Shown here piece by piece: positions 8,280 to 17,722 of a stretch of 64,000 nucleotides of DNA. Position 1 is the stretch's first letter. Every line of letters begins with the position of its first letter. The notes below the pieces were generated by a model. It did not search any database. It was not told where the DNA came from and worked only from the letters and a program-made list of their open reading frames with translations. Position numbers and translations under genes: made by a program. The DNA is from Desulfamplus sp. (GTDB lineage: Bacteria; Desulfobacterota; Desulfobacteria; Desulfobacterales; Desulfobacteraceae), in the NCBI GenBank assembly GCA_015232455.1, contig JADFZQ010000004.1, forward strand, positions 183,601-247,600. The letters are read 5' to 3'.

Positions 8280-9119
8280 AGATGTAACTAATTTTCTTAA
8301 AAATTCACTTTTATCCTCTTCTGGATAGGCTATTTTCAGCTTTCCTTTAACTCCAGCAAGCTCTCCTGCCCATTCAACTGCATCATCAAGGTTACCAAGT
8401 CTATCAACAAGTTTCAAAGATAGAGCTGACTCACCAGTATATATTCGACCATCTGCAAGTTTTGACATGGTCTCTACCGCAATATTTCTCCCTTTAGCAG
8501 CATCTCTTACAAATTGACCGTGAATTTCATTTACCACATTTTGAAGCAATTTTCGTTCATTTTCCTTTATATCTCTCATAGGAGAACCAATATCTTTATA
8601 CTCTCCACTCTTTATCACAATAGGAGAGAGACCTATTTTCTCAACAATCTGTTGAAAATTTGCATACTCCATTATTACGCCAATACTACCTGTAATTGTC
8701 CCGGGGTTTGCAACAATACCATCGCAAGAAGCTGCTGCATAGTATCCACCTGACGCTGCTACAGATCCCATTGATGCAATAACTTTCTTTATCTTTCTGG
8801 TTTTTAATATCTCTTTGTATATCTCCTGAGAAGGTCCAACACCTCCGCCCGGAGAGTCAATTCGCACAACAATAGCCTTGATGGAGTTTTTATCCCTAAA
8901 AATTTTTATATTCTCAATAACCTCTTTTGAAGAGACAATTGGACCTACTATCTCAACTACACCAATATTAGCATCACTTTGTAATCTTGTGGCTGTAAAA
9001 TCTGATTTTATTAACGCAGAACTTGCTATAACTATAGCAATCAGAAGGAGCATAAATGATGTGGCTATAACAGACATAATCATTGTAAAAAAAAGAAAAG
9101 GGTGTCTTCTTGAAAACAT
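8217..9119 (-). CDS. sppA: signal peptide peptidase SppA (S49 family, short form)
   Basis: Membrane-anchored serine protease that degrades cleaved signal peptides. The 300 residues (the ~36-kDa half-length form) have one N-terminal transmembrane helix (~9-33). Catalysis by a Ser/Lys dyad is supported by S123 in VAASGGYYAAA and K175 in SGEYKDIGSP; GSIGVIMEYANF lies between them. The ATG at 9119 follows an AGAGGT ribosome site. The 3' end overlaps the convergent YrdC-family gene by 63 nt, so the C-terminal SDYFRYVIN is encoded opposite that gene's last 21 codons. Confidence 0.93.
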   Translation of the reverse strand: MFSRRHPFLFFTMIMSVIATSFMLLLIAIVIASSALIKSDFTATRLQSDANIGVVEIVGPIVSSKEVIENIKIFRDKNSIKAIVVRIDSPGGGVGPSQEIYKEILKTRKIKKVIASMGSVAASGGYYAAASCDGIVANPGTITGSIGVIMEYANFQQIVEKIGLSPIVIKSGEYKDIGSPMRDIKENERKLLQNVVNEIHGQFVRDAAKGRNIAVETMSKLADGRIYTGESALSLKLVDRLGNLDDAVEWAGELAGVKGKLKIAYPEEDKSEFLRKLVTSLFKDANISSTISDYFRYVIN

Positions 9120-9181
9120 AAATGAATACCTCTTTGTAATTATCCTAACTATTACTTTATCAGGGTAATGGGTAATAAATC

Positions 9182-9224
9182 AAAAAATAAAGCCGGATTG
9201 AGAATACTCTCTATATCCGGCTTT
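9182..9224 (-). terminator. Rho-independent terminator of rpsA
   Basis: AAAGCCGGAT (9189-9198) pairs perfectly with ATCCGGCTTT (9215-9224), with a possible GAGA/TCTC inner stem. On the minus strand the hairpin is followed by ATTTTTTG. It begins 37 nt after the rpsA stop and separates rpsA from sppA. Confidence 0.85.
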
Positions 9225-9260
9225 ACAATTTATAGAAACATAAGTTTATACTATTTATAT

Positions 9261-11045
9261 TTATGATTTTGAAGCTTCTTGAAGATTATCCCTGAGAAGT
9301 TCGCCAAATGACGAAGTTGCAGGTTTTGCATTTTTAACTAAATCTTGAACATTCTCCTGCTCTTCTTCAATTTCAAGCCTTTTTATAGATAGTCCGATAC
9401 GCCTTTCGTCGCTGTTGATATTCATAACTCTTGCTGTAATATGATCCCCAGGTTTAAACTGATCTACAGGAGTTTTGATTTTCTCTTTGCTTATTTCAGA
9501 TACATGAACTAACCCTTCAATACCCTCTTCAAGCTCAACAAATACACCAAAATCTGTAACATTAGTGATAAGTCCTGAAATTTCTGTTCCAACTCTATAA
9601 CGATCACCAACTGTTACCCATGGATCAGGCTGTGTCTGTTTAATGCCAAGCGAGAAACGCTCACTGGCTTTATCAATGTCAAGGACGACCGCTTGAATTA
9701 TATCATTCTTTTTGTATATTTCAGAAGGATGTTTGATCCTCTTTGTCCATGATATGTCAGAGATATGGACAAGACCATCTATATCATCATCAATTCCAAT
9801 AAATAGACCAAAGTCAGTTATGTTCTTTATTTTTCCTTCAATTACTGTGCCAACAGGATATTTTTCGCTTATAACTTCCCATGGATTTTCCATAGTCTGT
9901 TTAATACCAAGCGAGATTCTACGGTTATCAGGCTTAAGATCTAATACAACAGCCTCAATCTCTTCACCAACTGATACCATTTTAGATGGATGACGAACCT
10001 TTCTTGTCCATGACATTTCAGATACATGAATAAGACCTTCAACTCCCTCTTCAAGCTCTACAAAGGCACCATAATCAGTTAGGCTAACAACTTTACCCTT
10101 CACCTTTGAGCCTACAGGATATTTTGTTTGAGCAGTTGTCCAAGGATCAGGAGTAAGCTGTTTCATACCAAGTGAGACACGCTCTTTTTCAAAATCAAAC
10201 GAAAGTATTTTGACCTTAATTTTATCGCCCACAGAGAAAAGTTCTGAAGGATGTTTAACTCTACCCCATGAAATATCTGTAATGTGTAGAAGTCCATCAA
10301 CTCCGCCAAGATCGACAAATACACCATACTCAGTAATGTTTTTAACAACGCCAATCATAACTTTATCTGTTTCAATGGAATCAAGAGTCTCTGTTCTTGC
10401 TTGTTCACGCTGATTTTCAAGAATAATACGTCGAGATAGAACAATATTGCTTCTCTTTCTGTTGTATTTAAGAATTTTAAATATGTAGGTTTGTCCTACC
10501 ATCTCATCCATGTTTCTGATAGGTCGTAAGTCTGCCTGAGATCCGGGTAAAAAGGCTGGAAGTCCAATGTCAACTGAGAATCCACCTTTTACACGACTTG
10601 TAATCACACCTTCAATAGTGCCGTCTGATTCATAAATATCTTTGATTGAATCCCAAACTTTAACCTTTGCAGCCTTCTCTTTTGAAAGGATAACGGTCTC
10701 CTCTTCTTCGTCCCATGACTCAACCATAACTTCAACCTTATCATCAAGGTTGACATTTACATTGCCCTGCTCGTCCCTGAATTCATGAATTGCGATCTGC
10801 CCTTCAGATTTGTAGCCAACATCGACAAGTACATGATCCCTATCAACAGCAATAATAGTTCCAGTTACAACTTGTCCTTCTTCAAAGCGTTTAAAGCTTT
10901 CTTCATAAATACCCATCAATTCGTCCATTGTCTCTTCGCCTGTTAATACAGGTTCCGATTTGCGGCTTTTTTTTACTTCTTCGGCAGTCTCAATTTCTTC
11001 AGTGTTCATGTTGTTGTTCTCGTTAATTTCAGCAATGTTATTCAT
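9261..11045 (-). CDS. rpsA: 30S ribosomal protein S1
   Basis: mRNA-binding ribosomal protein needed for initiation on structured or weak-SD messages. The 594 residues contain six S1/OB repeats, roughly 56-123, 142-208, 227-296, 312-383, 399-470 and 486-556. The later four carry the near-identical phrase (Y/F)G(V/A/L)F(V/I)...GL(L/I/V)H(V/I)S(D/E)(I/M)SW. The first two are divergent, as expected for the ribosome-binding domains. An extra acidic N-terminal tail (~45 residues, rich in Asn/Glu) precedes domain 1. The ATG at 11045 follows GGGAGAAAT. It is monocistronic, with a strong terminator after it. Confidence 0.97.
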   Translation of the reverse strand: MNNIAEINENNNMNTEEIETAEEVKKSRKSEPVLTGEETMDELMGIYEESFKRFEEGQVVTGTIIAVDRDHVLVDVGYKSEGQIAIHEFRDEQGNVNVNLDDKVEVMVESWDEEEETVILSKEKAAKVKVWDSIKDIYESDGTIEGVITSRVKGGFSVDIGLPAFLPGSQADLRPIRNMDEMVGQTYIFKILKYNRKRSNIVLSRRIILENQREQARTETLDSIETDKVMIGVVKNITEYGVFVDLGGVDGLLHITDISWGRVKHPSELFSVGDKIKVKILSFDFEKERVSLGMKQLTPDPWTTAQTKYPVGSKVKGKVVSLTDYGAFVELEEGVEGLIHVSEMSWTRKVRHPSKMVSVGEEIEAVVLDLKPDNRRISLGIKQTMENPWEVISEKYPVGTVIEGKIKNITDFGLFIGIDDDIDGLVHISDISWTKRIKHPSEIYKKNDIIQAVVLDIDKASERFSLGIKQTQPDPWVTVGDRYRVGTEISGLITNVTDFGVFVELEEGIEGLVHVSEISKEKIKTPVDQFKPGDHITARVMNINSDERRIGLSIKRLEIEEEQENVQDLVKNAKPATSSFGELLRDNLQEASKS

Positions 11046-11389
11046 TAATATTATTTCTCCCTAAACAGTATTTTATACTCCTAAAGACGCTACAGGAAAA
11101 TTACAGATAAAATAATTAGAGAAAGTATGATATACAAAATCTATAAACCTATAAATCTATTTAAAAAATACTTTACTTTAAATTACCTGTTATTCTTGTT
11201 AAGAGTATAATTTATTACATATAGCAGAAGAAAAAATGGAAAACAATAAAAAAATTATTCCGATTGCTTAATTTTTTTATTAATAATTCAACTTGCCACC
11301 TATTGATAATGCAGGGAGGTAGATTTAAAGTAAAGACAGCCAATTTTCTCAAAGAACAGATATATCCATAAAATGCTCAATAATTGAAT
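11046..11389. other. intergenic region upstream of rpsA, no gene seen
   Basis: 344 nt of AT-rich sequence between the divergent rpsA and the small ORF pair. It must contain the rpsA promoter on the minus strand. I could not identify a convincing -35/-10 pair, a hairpin leader or an RNA gene. Confidence 0.5.
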
Positions 11390-11548
11390 ATGAAAGACAA
11401 ACTCCTCCCATCTTGGGAATCATGGTATATATCGCTTCAATCGGAGAAATGCTTCGACATTACAAATAATTTTGAAACAGGTTTAGTTATTCATCTTGAT
11501 TTTCCACAATCACATAAGAAGGAATCACATAGGAACGATATTGTATGA
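11390..11548 (+). CDS. possible 52-aa protein of unknown function, coupled to the next ORF
   Basis: ATG at 11390 opens a 52-codon frame (MKDKLLPSWESWYISLQSEK...) ending in TGA at 11546-11548. The stop overlaps the ATG of the next ORF as ATGA, a typical translational-coupling arrangement and the main argument that it is real. No good ribosome site is visible, no family is recognised, and codon choice is not decisive. Confidence 0.35.
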   Translation: MKDKLLPSWESWYISLQSEKCFDITNNFETGLVIHLDFPQSHKKESHRNDIV

Positions 11549-11721
11549 CAAATAACTTACCAGATAGTAATAATAAATTAAAATATACTTGCAACGAGTA
11601 TCGCGAAGAGATGATACTTGCTTCTCTTAGACAACGTCTTGCCAATGCTGAACTCACAGAAGAGCAGAAACATATATTAATAAATGAGATTGAAAAGATC
11701 GAGAAGGAGATGGGTTTTTGA
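11545..11721 (+). CDS. small conserved-looking helical protein, 58 aa
   Basis: Short protein predicted almost entirely helical: YTCNEYREEMILASLRQRL followed by LTEEQKHILINEIEKIEKEMGF. The pattern (a charged amphipathic helix pair ending in KEMGF) resembles small uncharacterised proteins I associate with deltaproteobacteria, but no function is known to me. The ATG overlaps the stop of the preceding frame. It ends 5 nt before the convergent zinc-ribbon gene, leaving no room for a separate terminator. Confidence 0.6.
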   Translation: MTNNLPDSNNKLKYTCNEYREEMILASLRQRLANAELTEEQKHILINEIEKIEKEMGF

Positions 11722-11726
11722 GTTTA

Positions 11727-12500
11727 TCAACTCTTCCCTCTTGCTTTTATCATTGAACAGTATGGACCAAATAGTGTTTTGTAATCTGCTTTTCCTTTTG
11801 TCAGGATAGTTGAGAAAAATCTAACTTCATTGTCATTTATAACCATATTAGAACTATTTGCTAAAGCCTCAAGATCATACAATGTCCTAAATTCAGGACC
11901 AATTAGTATGTAGTAGATATATCGTCTCTTCTGCATACTCATCTGCTGCATGAATTTATGAAAATCTTGATTTTTTAAAGGAATATCTTCATACCTGCTG
12001 TGATAGATGATTATGGCATAATCTTTAAAACGTATGCTGCTTATTGCCTCATCTATACTTTGAGGAGTGTATATTTGGTATGATTCTGTTTTTAGGACTT
12101 CAGAGATTTTATTTAGCATTGCTTTGTCAGGGACAATTACCATTGCTGTTAAAATATTTTCAACAAGGTTAGTGTCAAGATTTGAACCACTTACAAGCCA
12201 TGAAATATCTGGAGGATTTGGTGGTACAGGAGCTTGGACTGGAATCGTGTTTGCATATTTTTGTGGCGATGGTTTATCCTCTTGCTTAACATTTACACCA
12301 TCAGGTAGAACTTCATTTGCATTTAAACTCTCATCTGGTGGAAACCCATCAGGGTTAAGCTCAATAACCTCTTTGCATGAAGGGCACTTGAATTTTAGCG
12401 TCTGACCCTCTGGCAGCTTTGCAAGAGCTACTAAGAGCCTCTCTTTATTAGCATCAGAAAGACGTAGATTTTGATTACAATGAGGGCATTCTGAAATCAT
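11727..12500 (-). CDS. zinc-ribbon protein with degenerate receiver-like C-terminal domain
   Basis: 257 residues. The N-terminus is a zinc ribbon (CPHC at 5-8, CPSC at 39-42) of the kind that reads 'MISECPHCNQNLRLSD'. A proline-rich linker (~75-105) follows, then a domain starting TAMVIVPDKAMLNKISEVLKTESYQIYTPQSIDEAISSIRFKDYAIIIYH. The order of strands and helices looks like a CheY fold, but the phosphoacceptor aspartate is missing (YAIIIYHSRY), so it is probably a protein-interaction module. It lies 74 nt downstream of the PilT-type ATPase and presumably shares its transcript. The biochemical role is unknown. Confidence 0.7.
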   Translation of the reverse strand: MISECPHCNQNLRLSDANKERLLVALAKLPEGQTLKFKCPSCKEVIELNPDGFPPDESLNANEVLPDGVNVKQEDKPSPQKYANTIPVQAPVPPNPPDISWLVSGSNLDTNLVENILTAMVIVPDKAMLNKISEVLKTESYQIYTPQSIDEAISSIRFKDYAIIIYHSRYEDIPLKNQDFHKFMQQMSMQKRRYIYYILIGPEFRTLYDLEALANSSNMVINDNEVRFFSTILTKGKADYKTLFGPYCSMIKARGKS

Positions 12501-12574
12501 AAATATCTTATCCTCTCTAAATAGTATGAATAAATATGTTATAGCGTTTATTTAAAAAACTTAAAAACTTTTGC

Positions 12575-13774
12575 CTACTGCGGGGTACCTTCTTGTTGTT
12601 GAGTAGTCTCTTCTACTTCCTCTTTTCTCCAATCAATTGTCAAACCATCAATATCTGTGGTCTTTTCTCCTCTTTGTCTCTTTAGAACATCCATACCTCT
12701 TGAGAGGGCATTTTTCTGAGAACAGTAGGCATAAGCAGTCTCTTCTGAGATTAAATTATCTTTAAAAAGATTCAAGATATGTTGGTCAAATGTCTGCATA
12801 CCAAATGCTTTGCCATTAGATATTATATCGCTGTAAGTTTTACCCTCTGATTCTCCATTTAATATTACATCCTTTACTCGCAGGTTCATACCCATAATCT
12901 CAAGTGCTGCTACTCTGCCACCGCCGTTTTTAGGCAAAAGACGCTGACATACAATAAATCTAATTGTATCTGCAAGTCTGTTTCTAATCTGCTCTTGCTC
13001 CTCTTGCTCAAACATACCAAGTATTCTATTTATTGTTTGACCTGCATCAACCGTATGAAGTGTGCTTACAACAAGGTGCCCTGTTTCAGCAGCAGAAAGA
13101 CCTATCTCCATTGTTTCACGATCTCTCATCTCACCTACAAGTATAACTTTAGGAGCTTGTCTTAGTGCGGCTCTTAACCCTGTGGCAAAAGAGTCATAAT
13201 CATTTCCAAGCTCACGCTGATTAAATGTTGCTTTCTTATGTGGGTGGACAAACTCAACAGGGTCTTCAAGAGTTACAACGTGAATTGATTTTTTCTCATT
13301 AATCTCATTTAATAGTGCAGCAAGGGTGGTCGATTTTCCAGAACCTGTAGAGCCTGTAACTAAAATTAGACCATTTTTCTCTCCTGCCATTTTGTGAAAA
13401 ATTGGAGGTAAACCAAGTTTTTCAATACTTGGAATAGTTGTCTCAAGTTTTCGTAGTATTGTAGTTAGATGATTTTTCTGTTTAAAAATATTTACCCTAA
13501 ATCTTGCCTTATTACCCAACCAGTATGATAAGTCGCAAGAGCCTCTATTTACAAGGTCTTCAAGAAGCCTTTGATCTCCTCCTATAAGGTTTAAGGCAAA
13601 TACCTCTGCCTGAAAAGGGGTAAGTTCCAAAACCTCTGGAACCACAGGAATATCGGTAAGCTGTCCAGAAGATTCAACCTGTAACGCTTTTCCAACCGTT
13701 ACATTAAGGTCTGAGACATTACCAAAGGTCTCCAACATACATGTAATCCAATAATCAATTTCAGGTTGTTTCAT
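12575..13774 (-). CDS. PilT/PilU-type twitching motility ATPase
   Basis: Hexameric secretion/retraction ATPase of the GspE/PilT superfamily, expected on the cytoplasmic face of a type IV pilus machine. The 399 residues carry Walker A GSTGSGKST (141-149), the Asp box VTLEDPVEFVH (167-177), Walker B KVILVGEMRDRETME (209-223) and the His box TGHLVVSTLHT (231-241). The motif LSAAETGH and the lack of an N1 domain place it in PilT/PilU rather than PilB. The C-terminus extends with EEVEETTQQQEGTPQ. No other pilus genes are nearby. The partners are a 1006-aa membrane protein and a zinc-ribbon protein, so it may serve a non-canonical role. Confidence 0.9.
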   Translation of the reverse strand: MKQPEIDYWITCMLETFGNVSDLNVTVGKALQVESSGQLTDIPVVPEVLELTPFQAEVFALNLIGGDQRLLEDLVNRGSCDLSYWLGNKARFRVNIFKQKNHLTTILRKLETTIPSIEKLGLPPIFHKMAGEKNGLILVTGSTGSGKSTTLAALLNEINEKKSIHVVTLEDPVEFVHPHKKATFNQRELGNDYDSFATGLRAALRQAPKVILVGEMRDRETMEIGLSAAETGHLVVSTLHTVDAGQTINRILGMFEQEEQEQIRNRLADTIRFIVCQRLLPKNGGGRVAALEIMGMNLRVKDVILNGESEGKTYSDIISNGKAFGMQTFDQHILNLFKDNLISEETAYAYCSQKNALSRGMDVLKRQRGEKTTDIDGLTIDWRKEEVEETTQQQEGTPQ

Positions 13775-13793
13775 AATTTTTTTCCTTTGATTA

Positions 13794-16700
13794 TTACATC
13801 TTTTTTATATCTCTTAAATACTCTTCATACCTCATAAGGTAGAATGATAAGGGTTTTGAAAAGTTTCTACCAAGAATACCATCAACAAAAAGGCGGCTTA
13901 TATGCTGTTCTTGCTCAAGTAGTTTTTGAGATAAAAGAAATATCTGCTTCTCTTCTGGAGTAAAACGCTCCATCATCTCTTTAAGGGTAATACGTGCACG
14001 AGGCTGGTACATCCAAAAATATAACATATCCAAAGCATTTATTATCATCACAGTTATGAGGTCTCGTGCTTCAGCATTAGTGCTGTTAAGAAGTTTTTCA
14101 GGCTTTTCAAGCAAAGAGAGTTCTTTATCATCTGGAAATAGAAGTTCAAGTTTAGAGTAGGAGTCAAAAAGCTCGGAGAATTTTCGTCTATAATCTCGTA
14201 TTCTTAAAGAGATGTTTTGAAATCTATCAGCAGGACCCTCAATTAATGCTGCAACAAGATCAGACGCGGCTTTTGAGATAACAGCAGCCCATTTTTGAAG
14301 AATAGATGCTGATTCAATGGTTGTTATTCCACTATTTATCAATATTGCACCAATTATTGCACTAAATAGAATAGCAATTGGGATTGAGAAGAGGCTTCTA
14401 AAAAAGTTGCCTACAACAGCAACTCTTGGAAATCCTCTAAATGTATTATGGCTTGAAAGATATATTCCATTTGCTAAAGCCATGATAGCGTAAAGAGCTG
14501 CTGGATTAGTTGATATTGTGATCCCCATTCCTTGATCCAAAATAACTGTTTTGACTAAATAATCGAGCAGAGGGACAGAGAAACCAGTAAATAGAAGTGA
14601 GTCAGTCAGCCTCTCCCAACTTACATAATCATTCCAACGCATAAGAGGAGATCGCATGATTCCACCGCCACCAAGCACTGCTTGGACAATGTTTCTAACT
14701 CCAGTTATACCAAACCAGATAAAAGCTCCAAACCATGCAAGAAACCACCAATCTTTAGTAAGTGCAAAGGTTGCAAAGGCAGGAATAAAGCCGATTAAAA
14801 CTTTAAGCCCATTTTTTATGCCTGTATTTAGATTTGACCATGACTGCATTAGATATTGATACTTGCTTACTTTCTCTTTTTCACTATCTTTCGCACTTGA
14901 TAAGATAGAAATATCACTGTTTAGATTGTGTTTGATACCACCTAAAGTAACAATATTTCCGGGAGACTCCATAGTGGTAGAGTCCTCTTTAACAATCCAC
15001 TCTTTAACCTTTTTTGAACCTAAAACTTCAAGACCTGGCAGACCACTTAAAAGAGAGAGAAGATAAGAACGAATCCCCCCATTTTGACGAGTTCGGTTAA
15101 TTGTGCTTACACTTGGATATATCTTTATATGAATTGGAATGATAAGACGAGAAGAGGAGTTCTTTAATACTTCAGTGCGTGCAGCAGGAGCAAGAGTCTC
15201 AATTATTCCAAGACCCATTCCGTAAGATAGAAATGCCCTACCTGTAGAGTCGCTCCCTATCCTCGATTTTAGAGGCACTCCTTTATACATATTTTTTAAA
15301 GCTGCGAGATCGTGTAGAATTTCAGTTAACTTTTCTCTTCTGTCAGCTTCATCTTGGTATCCTGCCTTTCCCATTCTATGAATAATATTTAGGACAATCC
15401 TCTTTAGCTTAATCAGACTTCCTTGATTAATAGCTTGTTGAAGCTCATTTATGGCTGGGATATGATCAGTAACTCCAGCCACATAATCTTTAAGGTTAAA
15501 TATCTCAAGCCGTGTTATGACTCCATCACCCATATATAGGATTTCAAGAACATCTTCTACTTTAAGATTGCTTAAATTAAGAGTCATTTTAAAGCTGCAA
15601 TGCAGCTTGGATATTTCAAATAAAAGCTCTTCAACAGAAAGGTTGAGTCTCTCTGGAACATCAGGTGCATCTCTTGGCACCCAAGGGTCTGGCAATTCTG
15701 GATATAGTTTTGGAGATAGATATTTATTTACAATCGTTAATGGCGGAACAGCTTTTGTCTCTGAAGATGATAAAGAGTTTTTAACAACTTCAAGAGCTTC
15801 ATAGTGGATATATTCACCAAGATGGAGAAGTGATGCCTGACCCGGGGCAAAAAATGCTATAAATTTTTTAAGATCGAGCAAAGGCAGCTCAATACCTGTA
15901 TCTGAAATAAATCTCTCTCTTTGGTTTTTATTAAATGCTTCAAGCACTTTTAAAACATATCTTTCTTGGTACTTCATCACCTCCTTTCCCTTTTCCATAA
16001 AACTCACTACAGATGGTTCAGCAAGAAAGCACAAAAAAGATTGAGCATCAACAAGTCCTCGTGATACCCAAATAAACGATGCAAATCGATCTCTAAACCT
16101 TGCGGTAAATTCAATGCCAATTCGTATATCCATACCCATTATCTCAGCAGCTTCAGAGAGTTCTGCAACAAAACGTGGGGCAATATATTGATAATAGACA
16201 ACTCTAAGCCGTCTAATACCCTTTATCCATGCGTCCATAATTAAGTGGGTTGGAGTTTTTCGTCCTTTTGTGTTGGCATCGTGAACATGATCATCAAATG
16301 TTACTTGATTCCACTCCTCTGGCATCTCTAAAAGGTGGTATTTTTCAAGCTGTTTTCTTACAAATCCAGGTTTCCCAGATGCAGTTTTTCTAAAATCGTG
16401 GGCAAGCTCAAGTTGTCTGCAATATTGACCACGTGCCCGCACAATTTCTTTCATAATTTGTAGAAGCACGCGAGCGGAATTTTTAGGCATTACTCCTGAT
16501 GTAGTATCAATAATTTCGTTGCGTAAGCCTCTAAGTGCTTGAAGTCTGTAGTCAATATCTTCTCTTTCTAATGAATTGAGAAGGTTGACAACAGAATAGG
16601 CAATTCTAAGACCTTTTGACTCTGCAAGCTCTTTAATGCCAAGTGGGTGAAAGAATGGATAGAATATTTTTTTTGTGTAGGATAATGATCTATTTCTGTC

Positions 16701-16814
16701 GTAAAGATCGTTTACGATCTTGATAAGATCGTGATCTCTTTTGTCAAAAAAGAGTTTGCCAAAGCTCTTTTGGTTATCACAGCTCTCTTTTTTATCGACA
16801 TATTTACTCATCAA
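13794..16814 (-). CDS. large membrane protein of unknown function (1006 aa), partner of the PilT-type ATPase
   Basis: I do not recognise a named family. The N-terminal ~400 residues are soluble and basic/helical. A segment near 185-255 (HLIMDAWIKGIRRLRVVYYQ, then AAEIMGMDIRIGIEFTARFRD) reads like a TIM-barrel or PHP-type phosphoesterase core without its metal-binding histidines; that comparison is inference. Residues ~660-850 contain about five hydrophobic segments (LIGFIPAFATFALTKDWWFL, then LFSIPIAILFSAIIGAILI) separated by a GGGGIMRSP loop. The C-terminus is helical. It ends 19 nt before the PilT-type gene, so the two are surely co-transcribed. The start is ATG at 16814, with a second Met following. 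Confidence 0.75.
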   Translation of the reverse strand: MMSKYVDKKESCDNQKSFGKLFFDKRDHDLIKIVNDLYDRNRSLSYTKKIFYPFFHPLGIKELAESKGLRIAYSVVNLLNSLEREDIDYRLQALRGLRNEIIDTTSGVMPKNSARVLLQIMKEIVRARGQYCRQLELAHDFRKTASGKPGFVRKQLEKYHLLEMPEEWNQVTFDDHVHDANTKGRKTPTHLIMDAWIKGIRRLRVVYYQYIAPRFVAELSEAAEIMGMDIRIGIEFTARFRDRFASFIWVSRGLVDAQSFLCFLAEPSVVSFMEKGKEVMKYQERYVLKVLEAFNKNQRERFISDTGIELPLLDLKKFIAFFAPGQASLLHLGEYIHYEALEVVKNSLSSSETKAVPPLTIVNKYLSPKLYPELPDPWVPRDAPDVPERLNLSVEELLFEISKLHCSFKMTLNLSNLKVEDVLEILYMGDGVITRLEIFNLKDYVAGVTDHIPAINELQQAINQGSLIKLKRIVLNIIHRMGKAGYQDEADRREKLTEILHDLAALKNMYKGVPLKSRIGSDSTGRAFLSYGMGLGIIETLAPAARTEVLKNSSSRLIIPIHIKIYPSVSTINRTRQNGGIRSYLLSLLSGLPGLEVLGSKKVKEWIVKEDSTTMESPGNIVTLGGIKHNLNSDISILSSAKDSEKEKVSKYQYLMQSWSNLNTGIKNGLKVLIGFIPAFATFALTKDWWFLAWFGAFIWFGITGVRNIVQAVLGGGGIMRSPLMRWNDYVSWERLTDSLLFTGFSVPLLDYLVKTVILDQGMGITISTNPAALYAIMALANGIYLSSHNTFRGFPRVAVVGNFFRSLFSIPIAILFSAIIGAILINSGITTIESASILQKWAAVISKAASDLVAALIEGPADRFQNISLRIRDYRRKFSELFDSYSKLELLFPDDKELSLLEKPEKLLNSTNAEARDLITVMIINALDMLYFWMYQPRARITLKEMMERFTPEEKQIFLLSQKLLEQEQHISRLFVDGILGRNFSKPLSFYLMRYEEYLRDIKKM

Positions 16815-16838
16815 GACTCTCGTTTAGTTTGGATATAA

Positions 16839-17525
16839 CTATTTATTTTTTTGAAGAATATGCACCTCTATCTTACCTTCAAGGGCTTGTTTGAAGAGTT
16901 GAGCATCTCCATCATTTCCTACAAGTGAACCATAGTGCATAGGGATTGCGATTTTAGGCTTGATTTCAAGAGCTGCTGAGGCTGCTTCATCAGAAGTCAT
17001 AACATACGTTCCTGAAACAGGAAGAAAAGCAATATCGCATTTTATATCTGACATTTCAGGAATTAGATCAGTGTCCCCTGCATGATAGATTTTAACACCT
17101 CCAATATTGACTACAAATCCAAGCCAGTTTTTATTTTTAGGGTGAAATTTTTTGTTGATGTTGTATGAGTGAACTCCTTGAATATCAACCCCTTTTATAT
17201 TTATGCTCTGCCCAATAGTTAAAATTTCAACCTTTCCATCAACAGCTTTCCCAAGCTCTTTTTTGAGCTTTTTGGCAGAATCTTTTTCAGTAATAATGAC
17301 TGTATCTTGTCCCAAAATCTTTTTAACATCGTCAATTGAGCAGTGGTCATAGTGTTCGTGAGTTATCAAAATAATAGTTGATAGATTTTTTGACATCGCT
17401 TCTTTTCCCGAATCTATCTGATATGGATCAAAATATATAAGGGGAAAATCTTCTCCAACTGAATCGATCTTAATAGAATCATGTCCAAGCCATTTAGTTT
17501 TTTCTAAAATAGTATTTTTATCCAT
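16839..17525 (-). CDS. metallo-beta-lactamase-fold metal-dependent hydrolase (UPF0173-like)
   Basis: MBL-fold enzyme of unknown substrate. The metal site is visible as LITHEHYDHCSIDD (HxHxDH), YHAGDTD and the final MHYGS. The protein lacks other domains and a signal peptide, so it should be cytosolic. I prefer ATG 17525 (228 residues, MDKNTILEKTKWLGHDS) because GAGGAA lies 5 nt upstream and the family N-terminus starts there. A longer frame to 17600 adds 25 residues without a ribosome site. It ends 24 nt before the start of the 1006-aa gene on the same strand and could be the first gene of that unit. Confidence 0.85.
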   Translation of the reverse strand: MDKNTILEKTKWLGHDSIKIDSVGEDFPLIYFDPYQIDSGKEAMSKNLSTIILITHEHYDHCSIDDVKKILGQDTVIITEKDSAKKLKKELGKAVDGKVEILTIGQSINIKGVDIQGVHSYNINKKFHPKNKNWLGFVVNIGGVKIYHAGDTDLIPEMSDIKCDIAFLPVSGTYVMTSDEAASAALEIKPKIAIPMHYGSLVGNDGDAQLFKQALEGKIEVHILQKNK

Positions 17526-17722
17526 TGTATTCCTCATCTTACTATGAATGTATAAAAGCTGGTTATATTCAAAGCTATAAATAGTAATAGCATTTTGCAT
17601 CAGGTATTAATAAAGATAACTTTACAAGATAAACTTTTTTATTTCAGATATTACATCTTTCATTTCGTCAAAAGATTGCTCTACTTCTTCTGTTATGAAA
17701 TTAGCACAAACATAAATTATCT

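Noticed and set aside
17601..17722. Short open stretch on the minus strand (ANFITEEVEQSFDEMKDVISEIKKF)
   Set aside because: About 33 codons without any start codon; could be a gene remnant but too short to support.
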